A stretch of 64,000 nt of DNA. It comes from Armatimonadota bacterium (GTDB taxonomy: Bacteria; Armatimonadota; UBA5829; DTJY01). The stretch is taken from NCBI GenBank assembly GCA_029907255.1, contig JARYMF010000003.1, forward strand, positions 128,061 through 192,060. The letters run 5' to 3'. Shown piece after piece: positions 47,139 to 57,170 of the stretch. How positions within the stretch are numbered: position 1 is the first letter of the stretch; each line of letters starts with the position of its first letter. Made by a program: the position numbers and the translations under genes. The notes below the pieces were generated by a model, which was given only the letters and a program-made list of their open reading frames with translations, did no database searches and was not told the DNA's origin.

Positions 47139-48242
47139 ATGGCAACGCTTGGATATCGCGCAGAAATTGATGCAGGCAGGCGTTTCCTTGAAAAAATTGA
47201 ACCCAGCAACACAATAGTTTTATTTTTTCATGGCGACGTTGATGGCTGTTGTTCGGGTGCGATAATGTATCGAACGCTAAGATATCACGGTTGCCATTTA
47301 ACTTTCCCTGTTTTTCTTGAAAAGGGTGAGACAATATATTCGGATTCATTAGCCAAACGTGCGCTTGTGCGCGAACCAACCCACTTAATAGTAATGGATA
47401 CGGGTAGTCGAAATCAAGCGATTCTGCCTGGCATTACAACAATGGTAATCGACCACCATAAGCCAGAGGGTGTTCCTCCCGTAGATGTTTACATAACTTC
47501 ATTTGGTGTTTATCCGCCCGAACCTTCAGCTTTACTTACCTATAATATATGCCAAGAAATAACACCGTTAAACGGGCTGGATTGGCTTGCAGCAGTTGGT
47601 ACGGCTGGAGATATGGGAATCAATGCTAAACTTGAAATACTGCGCGAAGCAAAATCGAGATATGGAGTTAAAACAATAAAAGAAACGGTTGCTTTAGTTG
47701 ATGCCGCACGAAGGTCACCTTCCCATGACATTGCAACAGCTTTCTCAGCATTAGTGAGCGCCGACAGTCCGTTCGATATTACTGAGGGTATTATTCCGGA
47801 ATCAGTTATTCTTCGTCAGTACAGAAAGATGGTAAGTGCTGAGATTCGGCATGCCATAAAAGCAGTGCCCAAATACAGTGGGAAATGGGCAATTCTGCAA
47901 TTCAGCAGCCCAGCGCTCATACATCCAATTGTAGCAGCTGAGTGGAGCAATCGGCTGAATGAAAATATTGTAATAGCCGCAAATTATGGATATACCGAAA
48001 GTAACGTCCACTTTAGCATTAGGACTAAAATAAATATTAACCTTCATGAAGAAATAATGGGTATTAAACCTCCTGATGAGGAAGAAGAATTTGTTAGCGA
48101 TTACAGCAAAGCAAGCGGAGGGGTGCTTCCTATCGTAGATTTTATAGAATTTTTGAGAATTCTCGATTTTCCGAAAGAAGTTGCTGAGTTTATTCCTATA
48201 CAAGCCCAGGGGTTAAAAAGTGAAGCTATCGAAACTTGCTGA
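47139..48242 (+). CDS. DHH-family phosphoesterase
   Basis: 367 residues from the ATG at 47139 with GAGG upstream. Metal motifs of the DHH superfamily are visible: FFHGDVDGCCSG (motif I), VMDTGSRN (motif II) and VIDHHKPEG (motif III). A C-terminal DHHA1-like region follows. The nearest well-known relatives are RecJ-type nucleases, archaeal GAN and oligonucleotide phosphatases; which one applies is not clear. Its 3' end overlaps a DNA ligase start by 23 bases, which favours DNA processing. Confidence 0.78.
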   Translation: MATLGYRAEIDAGRRFLEKIEPSNTIVLFFHGDVDGCCSGAIMYRTLRYHGCHLTFPVFLEKGETIYSDSLAKRALVREPTHLIVMDTGSRNQAILPGITTMVIDHHKPEGVPPVDVYITSFGVYPPEPSALLTYNICQEITPLNGLDWLAAVGTAGDMGINAKLEILREAKSRYGVKTIKETVALVDAARRSPSHDIATAFSALVSADSPFDITEGIIPESVILRQYRKMVSAEIRHAIKAVPKYSGKWAILQFSSPALIHPIVAAEWSNRLNENIVIAANYGYTESNVHFSIRTKININLHEEIMGIKPPDEEEEFVSDYSKASGGVLPIVDFIEFLRILDFPKEVAEFIPIQAQGLKSEAIETC

Positions 48243-49953
48243 CCATTTTGAGATTCTAGACAAAACTACTTCTAGAAACGCTCTTATAGAAGAGTTAGCC
48301 AAACTTTTTAAGGAAAGTAACGATCCAGAAGAGATTAGAAAGATTGTTTATCTTTCTGAGGGAATCTTATTGCCAGCATACGAAGGGGTAGAAATTGGCA
48401 TAAGTGAGCAACTTATGGCGCGTGCAATTGCAGAAGCCACTGGTGAAAGCATCGAGCACATTCGAAAGCTTTATCAAAAACTTGGGGACTATGGCCTCGT
48501 CGCAGAGCATCTAATCAAATGGGATGGAAAAGGACTCACTATTGGGCAGGCGTATGAAGCTCTGCTTAATATTGCTCAAATCACTGGTAAAGGAAGCATA
48601 GAAGCCAAGGTTTCAGAACTTGCCTCCCTTATAAGACAGCTTAGTCCTAAAGAAGCAAGATATCTTATTCGAATCGCTATTGGAAAACTTCGACTAGGCA
48701 TTGGCGACCCGACAATCATTGACGGTCTTTCTCTTGCTTATGGGGAAAATGAACAACTTCCGGCTCTCCTTGAGCGGGCCTATAACATTTCAGGAGACAT
48801 GGGGCGTGTAGCATATATTCTCTACAAGGAAGGACCTGAAGAGCTAGAAAAATTAAAAGTGCAGGTGGGGAGTCCAATTCGAATGGAACTTGCAGAACGT
48901 GCACCCGATGTAGAAACAATCCTCAAAAGATTGGGAAAGTGCTCTTCAGAACCAAAATATGACGGCTTTAGAGCTCAAATCCACAAGAATGGAGATATCG
49001 TACAAATCTTTACGCGAAATCTTGAAAACGCCACCACAATGTTCCCCGACATTATCGAAGCAACACTCAAACACATCAACGCACGCCAAGCAATTTTTGA
49101 AGGCGAGGCGGTTTCTTTTGACCCAGAAACAGGCGAATTTCATCCATTCCAAATTACCGTCCGCCGAAAGCGTAAGCACTTAATCGAAGAAAAAGAAGAA
49201 GAACTACCACTCAAACTTATGGTTTTTGACTGTCTTTTTGTAGATGGCAAGGAAATGATAGACGAGCCCTACATCGAGCGGCGCAAAGCACTCCAAAAAA
49301 TTGTTTCATCTAACCAGACAATCCAGGTTACCGATGCACTTATTTCAGATAAGCCCGAAGAGATTACTGCCTTTTTTAATTTAATGGTATCTTCAGGCTT
49401 AGAAGGCATTATTGCAAAAAGTCTTGAAAGCCCATACCGTGCTGGACGACGCACCTTCGATTGGCTAAAGCTCAAACGAAGTTATCAAGGAAAGCTCGCA
49501 GATACAGTCGATTGCGTTATAGTTGGCTATTTTGCAGGCAGAGGCAAGCGGGCAAAATGGGGCATAGGTTCACTACTTTGTGCTGTTTACGATGAAAAAA
49601 AGGACAAATTTCAAACTATCAGTCGCGTTGCAAGCGGATTAACGGACGAGGATTGGGTAAAAATGAAGCAAATACTCGATGAAATCATAGTTAACGAAAA
49701 GCCCGCGCGAGTAGAAAGCCTCATCGAACCGGACGTATGGGTTGAACCTCGATATGTGACAGAAGTCCTCGCCGACGAAATTACACGTAGCCCGATCCAC
49801 ACCGCCGGCCGCGACGACAGCGACACTGGTTTTGCACTCAGATTCCCTCGTATTATTAAGGCAATTCGAACTGACCGCCGGCCAGAAGATGCTACTACTG
49901 TGAGCGAAGTTAAAAATCTCTATGAAACCCAGCGGCAAGTAGCTATGAAATAA
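48220..49953 (+). CDS. ATP-dependent DNA ligase, archaeal type
   Basis: 577 residues starting with GTG. An N-terminal helical DNA-binding domain (about 1-190), the adenylation domain with nucleophile K246 in EPKYDGFRAQ, motif IIIa VFDCLFVDG, motif IV LEGIIAKS, motif V DWLKLK, and a C-terminal OB domain. This three-domain architecture is that of archaeal/eukaryal replicative ligases, not the NAD-dependent LigA of bacteria nor the short LigD type. It probably seals nicks in a repair pathway together with the DHH protein. It may have been transferred from archaea, but codon use looks like the neighbours. Confidence 0.93.
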   Translation: MKLSKLADHFEILDKTTSRNALIEELAKLFKESNDPEEIRKIVYLSEGILLPAYEGVEIGISEQLMARAIAEATGESIEHIRKLYQKLGDYGLVAEHLIKWDGKGLTIGQAYEALLNIAQITGKGSIEAKVSELASLIRQLSPKEARYLIRIAIGKLRLGIGDPTIIDGLSLAYGENEQLPALLERAYNISGDMGRVAYILYKEGPEELEKLKVQVGSPIRMELAERAPDVETILKRLGKCSSEPKYDGFRAQIHKNGDIVQIFTRNLENATTMFPDIIEATLKHINARQAIFEGEAVSFDPETGEFHPFQITVRRKRKHLIEEKEEELPLKLMVFDCLFVDGKEMIDEPYIERRKALQKIVSSNQTIQVTDALISDKPEEITAFFNLMVSSGLEGIIAKSLESPYRAGRRTFDWLKLKRSYQGKLADTVDCVIVGYFAGRGKRAKWGIGSLLCAVYDEKKDKFQTISRVASGLTDEDWVKMKQILDEIIVNEKPARVESLIEPDVWVEPRYVTEVLADEITRSPIHTAGRDDSDTGFALRFPRIIKAIRTDRRPEDATTVSEVKNLYETQRQVAMK

Positions 49954-50057
49954 TTTCACAGAACTCTTAGCTTCTTAAATCCTAATTTAGAAAAACGAAT
50001 TGTAGCTGCCTTAAAAGCTGAGTTAGTTCGATTTGACGCAACTAGCTCAATAAGGGT

Positions 50058-50789
50058 TTATAGCTTCTCCAAAGGCTGGCGATTACCAAATGTATGGACG
50101 ACTGTATTGACTGGAGCGGCCCAGCGCACAGCATTTTCGATTACTTTAAGCACATTGGCATCCCTATATGTTGGATAGCTTTCGTGGCCAGGTCGGAAAT
50201 AAAACACTTTGCCCCTACCTCGATGCCAGCAACACCCGCTTCGGAAAACTTCGCCACCCTTGAACCAACTTATGAATACCAGCTCATCTGGCTGGGGAAT
50301 GTCAAATCGCTCGCCATACATTTCTTCTTGCGGAAGCTCGAAATACTCGCCAAGTCCCTCAGCAATTGGATGACTCGAATCTATAACCCACAGGCGCTCC
50401 TTTTCGTCTGCCTCCCGCCAAATTAGATTACAGGTTGTTCCCATTAACCTTTTGAATATTTTCGAGAAATGCCCTGAATGCAAAACGATTAAGCCCATTC
50501 CACCAATTACAATTTTTTGTTGAAGTTTGTCTACCAACTCGTCAGAAACTTCACCATGCGCCATATGCCCCCACCAAATTAGGACATCTGTATCATCAAG
50601 AACGCTATCAGGAAGACCCTGTGCCGGTTCATCAAGGGTTGCTGTTCTCACCTTAAAGTCAGGCTGTGTTCGGAGGTGCTCGGCAATCGCCTCATGCATT
50701 CCCTTGGGGTAAAGTTTGCTAGCCGGATGGTCGGTGTTTTTTTCATGTCTGAACTCATTCCAGACCGTAACCCTTATTAATTTGCTCAT
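50058..50789 (-). CDS. ThuA-like protein
   Basis: 243 residues. It shows the ThuA (trehalose utilisation) fold, a class I glutamine amidotransferase-like Rossmann fold: [40 protein letters not shown] and [16 protein letters not shown]. It is the last gene of the sugar operon, 138 bases after the GH127 gene. Family members are associated with disaccharide use but the reaction is unknown. A GGAAGAG site precedes the ATG. Confidence 0.85.
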   Translation of the reverse strand: MSKLIRVTVWNEFRHEKNTDHPASKLYPKGMHEAIAEHLRTQPDFKVRTATLDEPAQGLPDSVLDDTDVLIWWGHMAHGEVSDELVDKLQQKIVIGGMGLIVLHSGHFSKIFKRLMGTTCNLIWREADEKERLWVIDSSHPIAEGLGEYFELPQEEMYGERFDIPQPDELVFISWFKGGEVFRSGCCWHRGRGKVFYFRPGHESYPTYRDANVLKVIENAVRWAAPVNTVVHTFGNRQPLEKL

Positions 50790-50927
50790 TGCTCATTCTC
50801 TTCCTTATTAAAATTTAGATTGCCAAGGAGAAATTATGTATTTAGCACAGATGTTCCTCCAATTTGCGTATAAATACCAAATAAAACTTCAGGCATGGGC
50901 TGACTAAATTAAGTAGGAATTAACTCT

Positions 50928-52775
50928 CTACTCAAGCACAGGTATCCATACTTCCATATGAGATGGCCCTCGGTTTGCCCAAGCATAGTAGGGGATTAAT
51001 GTTAAGTCTGCTTCTTTGACCTCCAACCTGATACTATCTTTGGCGCGATAAAGTGGACCGCGTTCTTGGCCTGGGATTGGATAAACACCTTTCGCCTTAA
51101 CAACAGCTATACCGCCAAGCATATTAGGCATAATCTCAACCGAAATAGGCTCATTAATCATTAGCTCGACATCGCGAATCGGAACTTCTGGATTATCTAC
51201 GCTCTCAATGCAATAAATAACCGGGCCACGTTGGACCGCCACGCATCCAAGATCTTCACGTACACGAGGGTCTGCTTCTTGAAGTGTGGTGTCTGTTGGC
51301 AGTTTGAGGTGGATGCGATCCCCTGGCTTCCATTCTCGTTCTATCTGCAAGTACTCTCCAGGAACCGCTCCTCGCTCAGCCTCGTCATTTATCGAAACCG
51401 AAGCAAAGCAACACCATCCTGGTATCCGAAGAAAAAGTGTAAACTTTGTCTCTATTTCAGGCGTTACTCTGATATTTACATCTCTCATCCATGGATAATT
51501 AGTCTCTTGTTCTAGTATTAACTTGACACCATTTTCTAAACGACAGTTGAGGACGGAATTATCATAAAAGTGCACCCAAACTCCTTCTTCACTTGTGCTG
51601 TAGAAGTATCCCGGTAGCGAGGCAATCATGCGCACCACATTCGTAGGACAACAGGTGCAATCAAACCAAGGAACGCGTTGGTACTCTTTGTAGCACGCTA
51701 AGGGATTGGTATAGAAATAATGTTTTCCATCAAGCGACACGTCAGAGAGAAACCCATTATATAAAGTGCGCTCAATTACATCAGCAAAGCGTGCCTCACC
51801 TTTTATAGCTAACATCCTCCAATTCCAGTATATACTGGCAATTGCTGCACAAGTCTCTGCGTACGCTTGCTCGTTTGGAAGCTCATACGGCGCTCCAAAT
51901 GCCTCACCCGCGCTTCTAGCCCCAACGCCGCCCGTTATATACATCTTGCAACTAACCATATCATTCCACACATGCTCAAGGGCATCCATTATTTCTTTGT
52001 CACCAGTTTCTGCAAAATAATCAGCCGCACCAGATGCAAGATAACAAGCTCGCACCGCATGCCCTTCAATTGTTTTTCTTTCTGAGTATTTCTGGCTCGA
52101 AAGGAAAAACCCAGCCAGATCGAGGTATTTCTTTTCACCAGTTGTGCGGTAAAGTTCAACTAGCGCCATCTCAATCTCGGGATGCCCGTCAGCTTGCTCA
52201 ATTTTCCCAGGTCCAAAAACTTTGGTTAAGTAATCAGCATATTTTAACGCTGCATCCAAAAATTTACGCTCGCCAGTTGCACGATAGTGTGCAATTGAAG
52301 CTTGGAATATGTGCCCTGCGCAGTAGAGCTCGTGTTCTCGTGAAAGATTTCTAAAACGCTGGTCAGCAAGCTCGCCTGCAAAATAGCTATTAATATAGCC
52401 ATCAGGACACTGAATACTTATAAGCTCGTCAATAGCGGCGTCTAGCAGCTTTTTAAGATTTGCGTCATCCTCTGATTGCAGGACAAAAGCAACCGCCTCC
52501 ATCCATTTTGCAAGATCAGAATCTGTCCAGACCGCACCTCGCCGTTCAACATTCTTTTTGCCCGAAATGCGCCGAAGGTTATCAAGGACTCCATGTTGTT
52601 CTAAAAGGCGGTAAAGTTCAGGGATGCCGCTTTCTCGGTTTGCATCCATCCTCTTCTTCCAAAACCCATCTTTCATTTTCACAGCCCGAATCGGGACGGG
52701 ATGTAGTTTTGCGTAAGGACTTTTCGCTGTATCTACGACGCCTGCGTCATGCCAGGCTGAAACTGATGAGCCCAT
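50928..52775 (-). CDS. GH127 family beta-L-arabinofuranosidase-like enzyme (DUF1680)
   Basis: 615 residues from the ATG at 52775, which has GGAGGGGG 8 bases upstream; the open frame extends 63 bases further but without a site. An (alpha/alpha)6 barrel with ELPNEQAYAETCA and DCTCCPTNVVRM supplies the glutamate and the cysteines that form the zinc-cysteine active site in GH127, followed by beta-sandwich domains. No signal peptide is seen, so it probably acts in the cytoplasm on imported oligosaccharides. Family members cleave beta-L-arabinofuranosides; this exact substrate is not certain. It is 84 bases after the permease gene. Confidence 0.88.
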   Translation of the reverse strand: MGSSVSAWHDAGVVDTAKSPYAKLHPVPIRAVKMKDGFWKKRMDANRESGIPELYRLLEQHGVLDNLRRISGKKNVERRGAVWTDSDLAKWMEAVAFVLQSEDDANLKKLLDAAIDELISIQCPDGYINSYFAGELADQRFRNLSREHELYCAGHIFQASIAHYRATGERKFLDAALKYADYLTKVFGPGKIEQADGHPEIEMALVELYRTTGEKKYLDLAGFFLSSQKYSERKTIEGHAVRACYLASGAADYFAETGDKEIMDALEHVWNDMVSCKMYITGGVGARSAGEAFGAPYELPNEQAYAETCAAIASIYWNWRMLAIKGEARFADVIERTLYNGFLSDVSLDGKHYFYTNPLACYKEYQRVPWFDCTCCPTNVVRMIASLPGYFYSTSEEGVWVHFYDNSVLNCRLENGVKLILEQETNYPWMRDVNIRVTPEIETKFTLFLRIPGWCCFASVSINDEAERGAVPGEYLQIEREWKPGDRIHLKLPTDTTLQEADPRVREDLGCVAVQRGPVIYCIESVDNPEVPIRDVELMINEPISVEIMPNMLGGIAVVKAKGVYPIPGQERGPLYRAKDSIRLEVKEADLTLIPYYAWANRGPSHMEVWIPVLE

Positions 52776-52858
52776 GTGTACGCCCCCTCCAAGCGAGAAA
52801 ATAACAATCTTGGGCATTTTCAAAATGCGAAATGTCAAAATAGTTCACGGATATATTC

Positions 52859-53944
52859 TTACCCTTTGAGACCAGTGAGAGTAATTCCTTGAATGAAATA
52901 GCGTTGGGTAAAGAAGAAAACAAAAAGAACAGGAAGCATTACGAGCGTCGAAGCAGCCATTAGAAGGGCATACTCAGCTCCATGTGCCCCCTGAAAGAGC
53001 TGGAGTCCATAAGAAAGCGTCATCTTTTCCGGCGAATTTATATAAATCAAAGGACCCATAAAGTTATTCCAAGAACTCATGAAGGTCATAATAGTTAGTG
53101 CCGCAAGAGCCGGTTTGATAAGTGGCAGCATAATCTGCCGATATATTCCAAAGTAGCTACAGCCATCAATTTTCGCTGCGTCTTCTAAATCCATTGGAAT
53201 TGTCATGAAAAATTGCCTGAGCAGGAAAACACTAAAAGCGCTTCCGAAGAATGCCGGCGTCCATAAGGGCTTGAGTGTATCCACCCAATTCAGTGCCCGA
53301 AACACGAGAAATACAGGCACCATTGTCACTGCGCCGGGAAGCATCATTGTTGCCAACAAGACAACGAAAAGCACATCCCTTCCAGGCCATCGCAATCTCG
53401 CAAATGAAAAAGCAACTAGTGAGCTTGATAGGAGAGTGCCAATGATGCTGAGAATGGTTACGTATACAGTATTCCATAGGTACAAAAGGCCTTTCTTTGT
53501 TTCCTCCGGAAGGAAGTTCAATGCATCGGTATAGTTTTCCCACTTCAAGCCAAATGCGCGAACTTTTTTAAGTTCGCCGCGTTCTACAAACGCAATTTTT
53601 TCTTTGCTAGAACCATTAGTAAGTAATCGCACTTTAATGCGTCCGTCATCTGTTTCACCAAGCTCCGCAACCCTCTGACCCATCCACTCGGAAACAGGAT
53701 ATTTGCGACCCTCTATTTCGATTTTGATTTGTCGAGTTGGAATCCATACCGGCGGATATTTAAAAATCTGGTCCTCCTCCTTTAGTGACGTCGTAACAAG
53801 CCAAATAAAGGGCAGCATGAAAACCCCAGAGCCAATAAGTAATACCGTATGCAAAATTGTTTTACGCACAAACTCTTTGCGCCTTCTTGCTCGTTTATGC
53901 TTCGCTAATTCTGAAGTGTTACGGTTGGCGCCTGGCACTTTCAT
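52859..53944 (-). CDS. Carbohydrate ABC transporter permease (MalG-like) with large loop insertion
   Basis: 361 residues. Six transmembrane helices and the EAA loop DLEDAAKIDGCSYFGIYRQI. MalG-like permeases are usually about 280 residues; here about 70 extra residues (about 68-135) lie in the external loop after helix 1, rich in charged residues (RKYPVSEWMGQRVAELGE). The start overlaps the preceding stop (ATGA), so it is coupled to the SBP-permease fusion and forms its partner. No ATPase gene is present, so a shared MsmX/MalK-type ATPase is expected. Confidence 0.9.
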   Translation of the reverse strand: MKVPGANRNTSELAKHKRARRRKEFVRKTILHTVLLIGSGVFMLPFIWLVTTSLKEEDQIFKYPPVWIPTRQIKIEIEGRKYPVSEWMGQRVAELGETDDGRIKVRLLTNGSSKEKIAFVERGELKKVRAFGLKWENYTDALNFLPEETKKGLLYLWNTVYVTILSIIGTLLSSSLVAFSFARLRWPGRDVLFVVLLATMMLPGAVTMVPVFLVFRALNWVDTLKPLWTPAFFGSAFSVFLLRQFFMTIPMDLEDAAKIDGCSYFGIYRQIMLPLIKPALAALTIMTFMSSWNNFMGPLIYINSPEKMTLSYGLQLFQGAHGAEYALLMAASTLVMLPVLFVFFFTQRYFIQGITLTGLKG

Positions 53945-56376
53945 TTTGCTCTTTCCCCTTCATAATGCACCCATCGTGGTGCTAGCTTGAGCTGGACTAG
54001 TGTAAGGATTAGCACAATTATAAAGAGAATCCAAGCAAGCGCAGATGCATATCCCATCTTAAAGTAGGTGAAAGCACAATTAAAGAGATAGAGCACGGGG
54101 ACAAGGGTGGAATCAACAGGACCGCCTCCTGTCATTATGTACACAGTTTCAAATGTCTGAAGTACTCCAATTGTGCCCATTATGAGATTAAAGAACAAAT
54201 AGGGCGTTATCATTGGGAAGGTTACGTTCCAAAATTTGCTCCACCAATTTGCACCATCAATTTCAGCGGCTTCATATAGATGCTGTGGAACACCCTGAAG
54301 ACCAGCTAACCAGAGAATCATGCCACCCCCTGCACCCCATAATCCCATGAGAATCAGTGCAGGTTTGGCAGTCTTTTCATGTGTAAGCCACAGTGGAGCA
54401 GGCAGACCAAACCACTGGCCAAGAGTAGCTCTCCATGCAGCATTAATTAGCCCGTATTCGGGGTTTAGCACCCAAATCCAAAGAATTGCATTAGCTACGA
54501 CTGGGACTATTGACGGAAGATAATAAATTGTACGATACCAAGTCATTCCGCCAACTTTAGTATTTAAAAGCATTGCAATTGCAAGTCCAGTAACCAAGCT
54601 TAGCGGCAAACCAAAAAGCGCTAAAAACCCAGCGTTGTAAAGCGCCTTCGAAGTATACTTGCCCCAGTCATCAATTAGTAATTCTCGATAATTGAGCAGC
54701 CCAACCCATCTTGCCGGGTGAAGCACGTCATAATCGCAAAAACTAAAAATTATTGATGCGATGATTGGACCGATAGTAAAGACAAGGAAACCAACAATCC
54801 ACGGAGATGCAAATAAATATCCTGCAACGGTTTCAGCTTTCGCAAGCCTGCCCATCGGTCCATATTGCCTAAGTTTCCAAAAACAAATAAAGAACAAAAT
54901 TACAACACCTATGCCTACAACACTTAAGGGATATGTCCAGTTCAGAAGGCCATATTTCGAGCGATTGAAGACTTTGTCTAGCTCCTTTTGGACTACCTTT
55001 GTTCCCTCGTCCATTGCTTCTTGAGCCGACATCTTGTGATGAGTTGCATAGTCGAATGCGCGCACATGTTCATCCCAAAGACGCTGACCTACAAAAGTTA
55101 CTGGCCGGTATCTTGAAACAGCCATTAAGTCAAGAAAAACACGAGTGGCTTTTCGGAATTTCTGTTGTTTTGGGGCGAATTTTGTAAAGATAACTTCATT
55201 TACTTTTGAGTTCGCGGTCATCCAAGGTACATATGGTCGTCCCTTGCTCATGTTGTACTTTCTCTGCGCCTCATTCGCAATTACTTGTGCCTCTTCAGAA
55301 ACCATCCATTTGATAAACTCCCAGGATTCTTCGACATGCTTTGCACCTCTAGGTATGGCTAGTGAAAATCCACCGCTCCAGGTAATAAATTTCGGCTGTC
55401 CAGTAAAAGGCGGCTTCCCTTCATAACGAGCTCTAGGCACCGGCGCTGGTGCAACAGCGAAGTCTAAATCTGGGGCATATCTCGCTATGTTATTGGTAAA
55501 CCAATTACCATCTATTTTCATAGCAACTAGACCTGTAAGGAACGGGTCAAGTTCATTAGCTTTGAACCCCGATGAGAAGGAATTGATTGCGTCCACGCCT
55601 TTTAATGCGTCGTAAACCGAGACCATATATTCTAAGGCAGCGACGGAACGAGGATTATTCATCGTGCACTTCCTACCATCAGGGCTCATGAACTCGCCCC
55701 CATTTTGCCAGCTATACAAATAAAGCCACGAGTTACCAAAGTTTGGTATAAAGCCTATACGTTCAAAACCCCCGTCCTTTCGATACTTAGTTAACTTTTT
55801 AGCGTAAACCAATAGCTCATCCCATGTTTTTGGGGGCCTGTCGGGATCTAACCCTACCTCTCGAAAAAGTTTGCGGTTATAGTAAAGCGCTCGGTCATCA
55901 GTATTAAACGGAATGGCATAAACTTTTCCCTTATAAACTGCTTCCGCCCAGCATGCTTTGTAGAACTCTTCCGGGCGAATTGGGGGTATTTGACCTTTTT
56001 TGTTTTTAATTCTCTCCCAACGACGCAGGTCTCTTTTAATTAGCCCATCCAAAGGCATAAAAGTATCCCGCGAAGCCCAATCACCAATGGTAAAGCGGTC
56101 CTGGTGGATCACGTCTGGCGGAACCTTTCCAACAATCGCGGTCATTAGCTTTTGAGGATTCATGCCACCTGCCCCCATCGAGAGGACCTTAACATCTATG
56201 TTTGGATGGCGACGTTCAAATTCTGCTACTGCCGCTTCTATACCTTTTGACTCCTCGCTCATTTGCAGTCCCCAAACGACAAGTTTGATTTTCCCTTTTT
56301 CTTTTGGAGCACAACCTGCAAATGAAATGCATAAAACTGCAAACAAGAGCAAAATGACAAACTGAAACTTTCGCAT
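53941..56376 (-). CDS. Fusion of an extracellular solute-binding protein with a MalF-like permease
   Basis: 811 residues. A lipoprotein signal with lipobox FAGC (C21) is followed by a family 1 solute-binding domain (about 30-470): IKLVVWGLQ, FERRHPNIDVKVL and NTDDRALYYNRKLFREVGL. From about residue 480 there is a first transmembrane helix, and from about 515 a MalF-type permease domain with EAAEIDGANWWSKFWN. There is no stop or frame change at the junction. The binding domain would be tethered to its own channel outside the cytoplasm. It probably imports oligosaccharides for the GH127 enzyme. If the lipobox is processed, the N-terminus is lipid-anchored as well. Confidence 0.9.
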   Translation of the reverse strand: MRKFQFVILLLFAVLCISFAGCAPKEKGKIKLVVWGLQMSEESKGIEAAVAEFERRHPNIDVKVLSMGAGGMNPQKLMTAIVGKVPPDVIHQDRFTIGDWASRDTFMPLDGLIKRDLRRWERIKNKKGQIPPIRPEEFYKACWAEAVYKGKVYAIPFNTDDRALYYNRKLFREVGLDPDRPPKTWDELLVYAKKLTKYRKDGGFERIGFIPNFGNSWLYLYSWQNGGEFMSPDGRKCTMNNPRSVAALEYMVSVYDALKGVDAINSFSSGFKANELDPFLTGLVAMKIDGNWFTNNIARYAPDLDFAVAPAPVPRARYEGKPPFTGQPKFITWSGGFSLAIPRGAKHVEESWEFIKWMVSEEAQVIANEAQRKYNMSKGRPYVPWMTANSKVNEVIFTKFAPKQQKFRKATRVFLDLMAVSRYRPVTFVGQRLWDEHVRAFDYATHHKMSAQEAMDEGTKVVQKELDKVFNRSKYGLLNWTYPLSVVGIGVVILFFICFWKLRQYGPMGRLAKAETVAGYLFASPWIVGFLVFTIGPIIASIIFSFCDYDVLHPARWVGLLNYRELLIDDWGKYTSKALYNAGFLALFGLPLSLVTGLAIAMLLNTKVGGMTWYRTIYYLPSIVPVVANAILWIWVLNPEYGLINAAWRATLGQWFGLPAPLWLTHEKTAKPALILMGLWGAGGGMILWLAGLQGVPQHLYEAAEIDGANWWSKFWNVTFPMITPYLFFNLIMGTIGVLQTFETVYIMTGGGPVDSTLVPVLYLFNCAFTYFKMGYASALAWILFIIVLILTLVQLKLAPRWVHYEGERAK

Positions 56377-56400
56377 TCTTATAACCTCACATTAAGTTCC

Positions 56401-56429
56401 GATATAGTTTTCTCATGTACGAATGACAA
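56401..56429 (-). promoter_or_regulatory. Promoter of the sugar uptake operon
   Basis: On the - strand TTGTCA and TATATC are separated by 17 bases, about 25 bases before the fusion gene start. The -10 box is weak. No clear operator dyad is visible. Confidence 0.5.
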
Positions 56430-56508
56430 TACCTGCAAATTAAATTCTTGCCATCGAGGTTTTGGAAAATTCGGGCTTCGCATAATGAATGGACAGGGCA
56501 AAAGCTAC

Positions 56509-56850
56509 TTAGTTACTTAGCCATACCATTGCATTATGTGTACATACGAGGGCAACATATATATCTAGCACTAGAAGCGATATTACAGCAAAAAGGCTAT
56601 TTCTTAACTCAATCTTTTCTACAATTTTCAACGCTGCATATGCCAAAAACATTTTTGCGGTAATAAGCAAAAGGGGAGTGCCGATTAAGAGGCTCATCAG
56701 TGGGTTAAGCTCCCTCACATTCCCCTTTGAAAGAGCTTGGTAGGTAGTAATTATGTCAAGGACATTGAGGAGGAGCCATATACACATTAAACAGATTGCC
56801 CACTGTGTGCTTCTTGGAAAGAGAAAAAAGTTGTTTTTCTGATTTTTCAT
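56509..56850 (-). CDS. DUF5658-like small membrane protein
   Basis: 113 residues with three hydrophobic helices. The segment LLNVLDIITTYQAL followed by ELNPLMSLL is the DUF5658 pattern. Function unknown. It lies upstream of the sugar operon on the same strand, 132 bases apart, and may be independent. Confidence 0.7.
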   Translation of the reverse strand: MKNQKNNFFLFPRSTQWAICLMCIWLLLNVLDIITTYQALSKGNVRELNPLMSLLIGTPLLLITAKMFLAYAALKIVEKIELRNSLFAVISLLVLDIYVALVCTHNAMVWLSN

Positions 56851-57170
56851 CTTAGATCAAGATTAATGTTACCCTAAATTTTTTGCTAATCCTCCTTCAA
56901 TTGCAAATGTTGAAGTTGAAAAGATTCCTTACATTCAATTTTTAAGCCCCTAAGTTTTAAAGTAACGTCTGGACAAACGCTGTTTTAGCTAGTAATCACT
57001 TGAAACCCCTATATTTTATCCTTCAAGCACCAAAATCTTTACTTTTTTTGCGTCAAAACTGGATTTTGGCCCAAAACTTGCAAGCATTGCATATGACACA
57101 AACGACAAGCCAATAAGAACAAATTGGCTTGAACCTATAACTACATCTTGCTAAGAAGGGGGTGACAAGT
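56851..57170. other. Intergenic region with two dyads before the PEP-CTERM genes
   Basis: No gene is supported in this AT-rich stretch. It contains TTTTGG-C-CCAAAA (57064-57076) and a perfect 9-bp hairpin CAAGCCAAT/ATTGGCTTG with an 8-base loop (57106-57131), about 40 bases before the downstream start. Neither is followed by a T run, so they are probably operators or leader structure. No clear promoter boxes were found. Confidence 0.5.

Noticed and set aside
48220-49953. Ligase as part of an LigD-type end-joining system
   Set aside because: No Ku, primase or phosphoesterase domain of LigD is present; the architecture is the three-domain archaeal type.
56851-57170. Possible c-di-GMP riboswitch before the PEP-CTERM genes
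   Set aside because: The conserved core of the c-di-GMP-I class was not found; only simple hairpins are visible.
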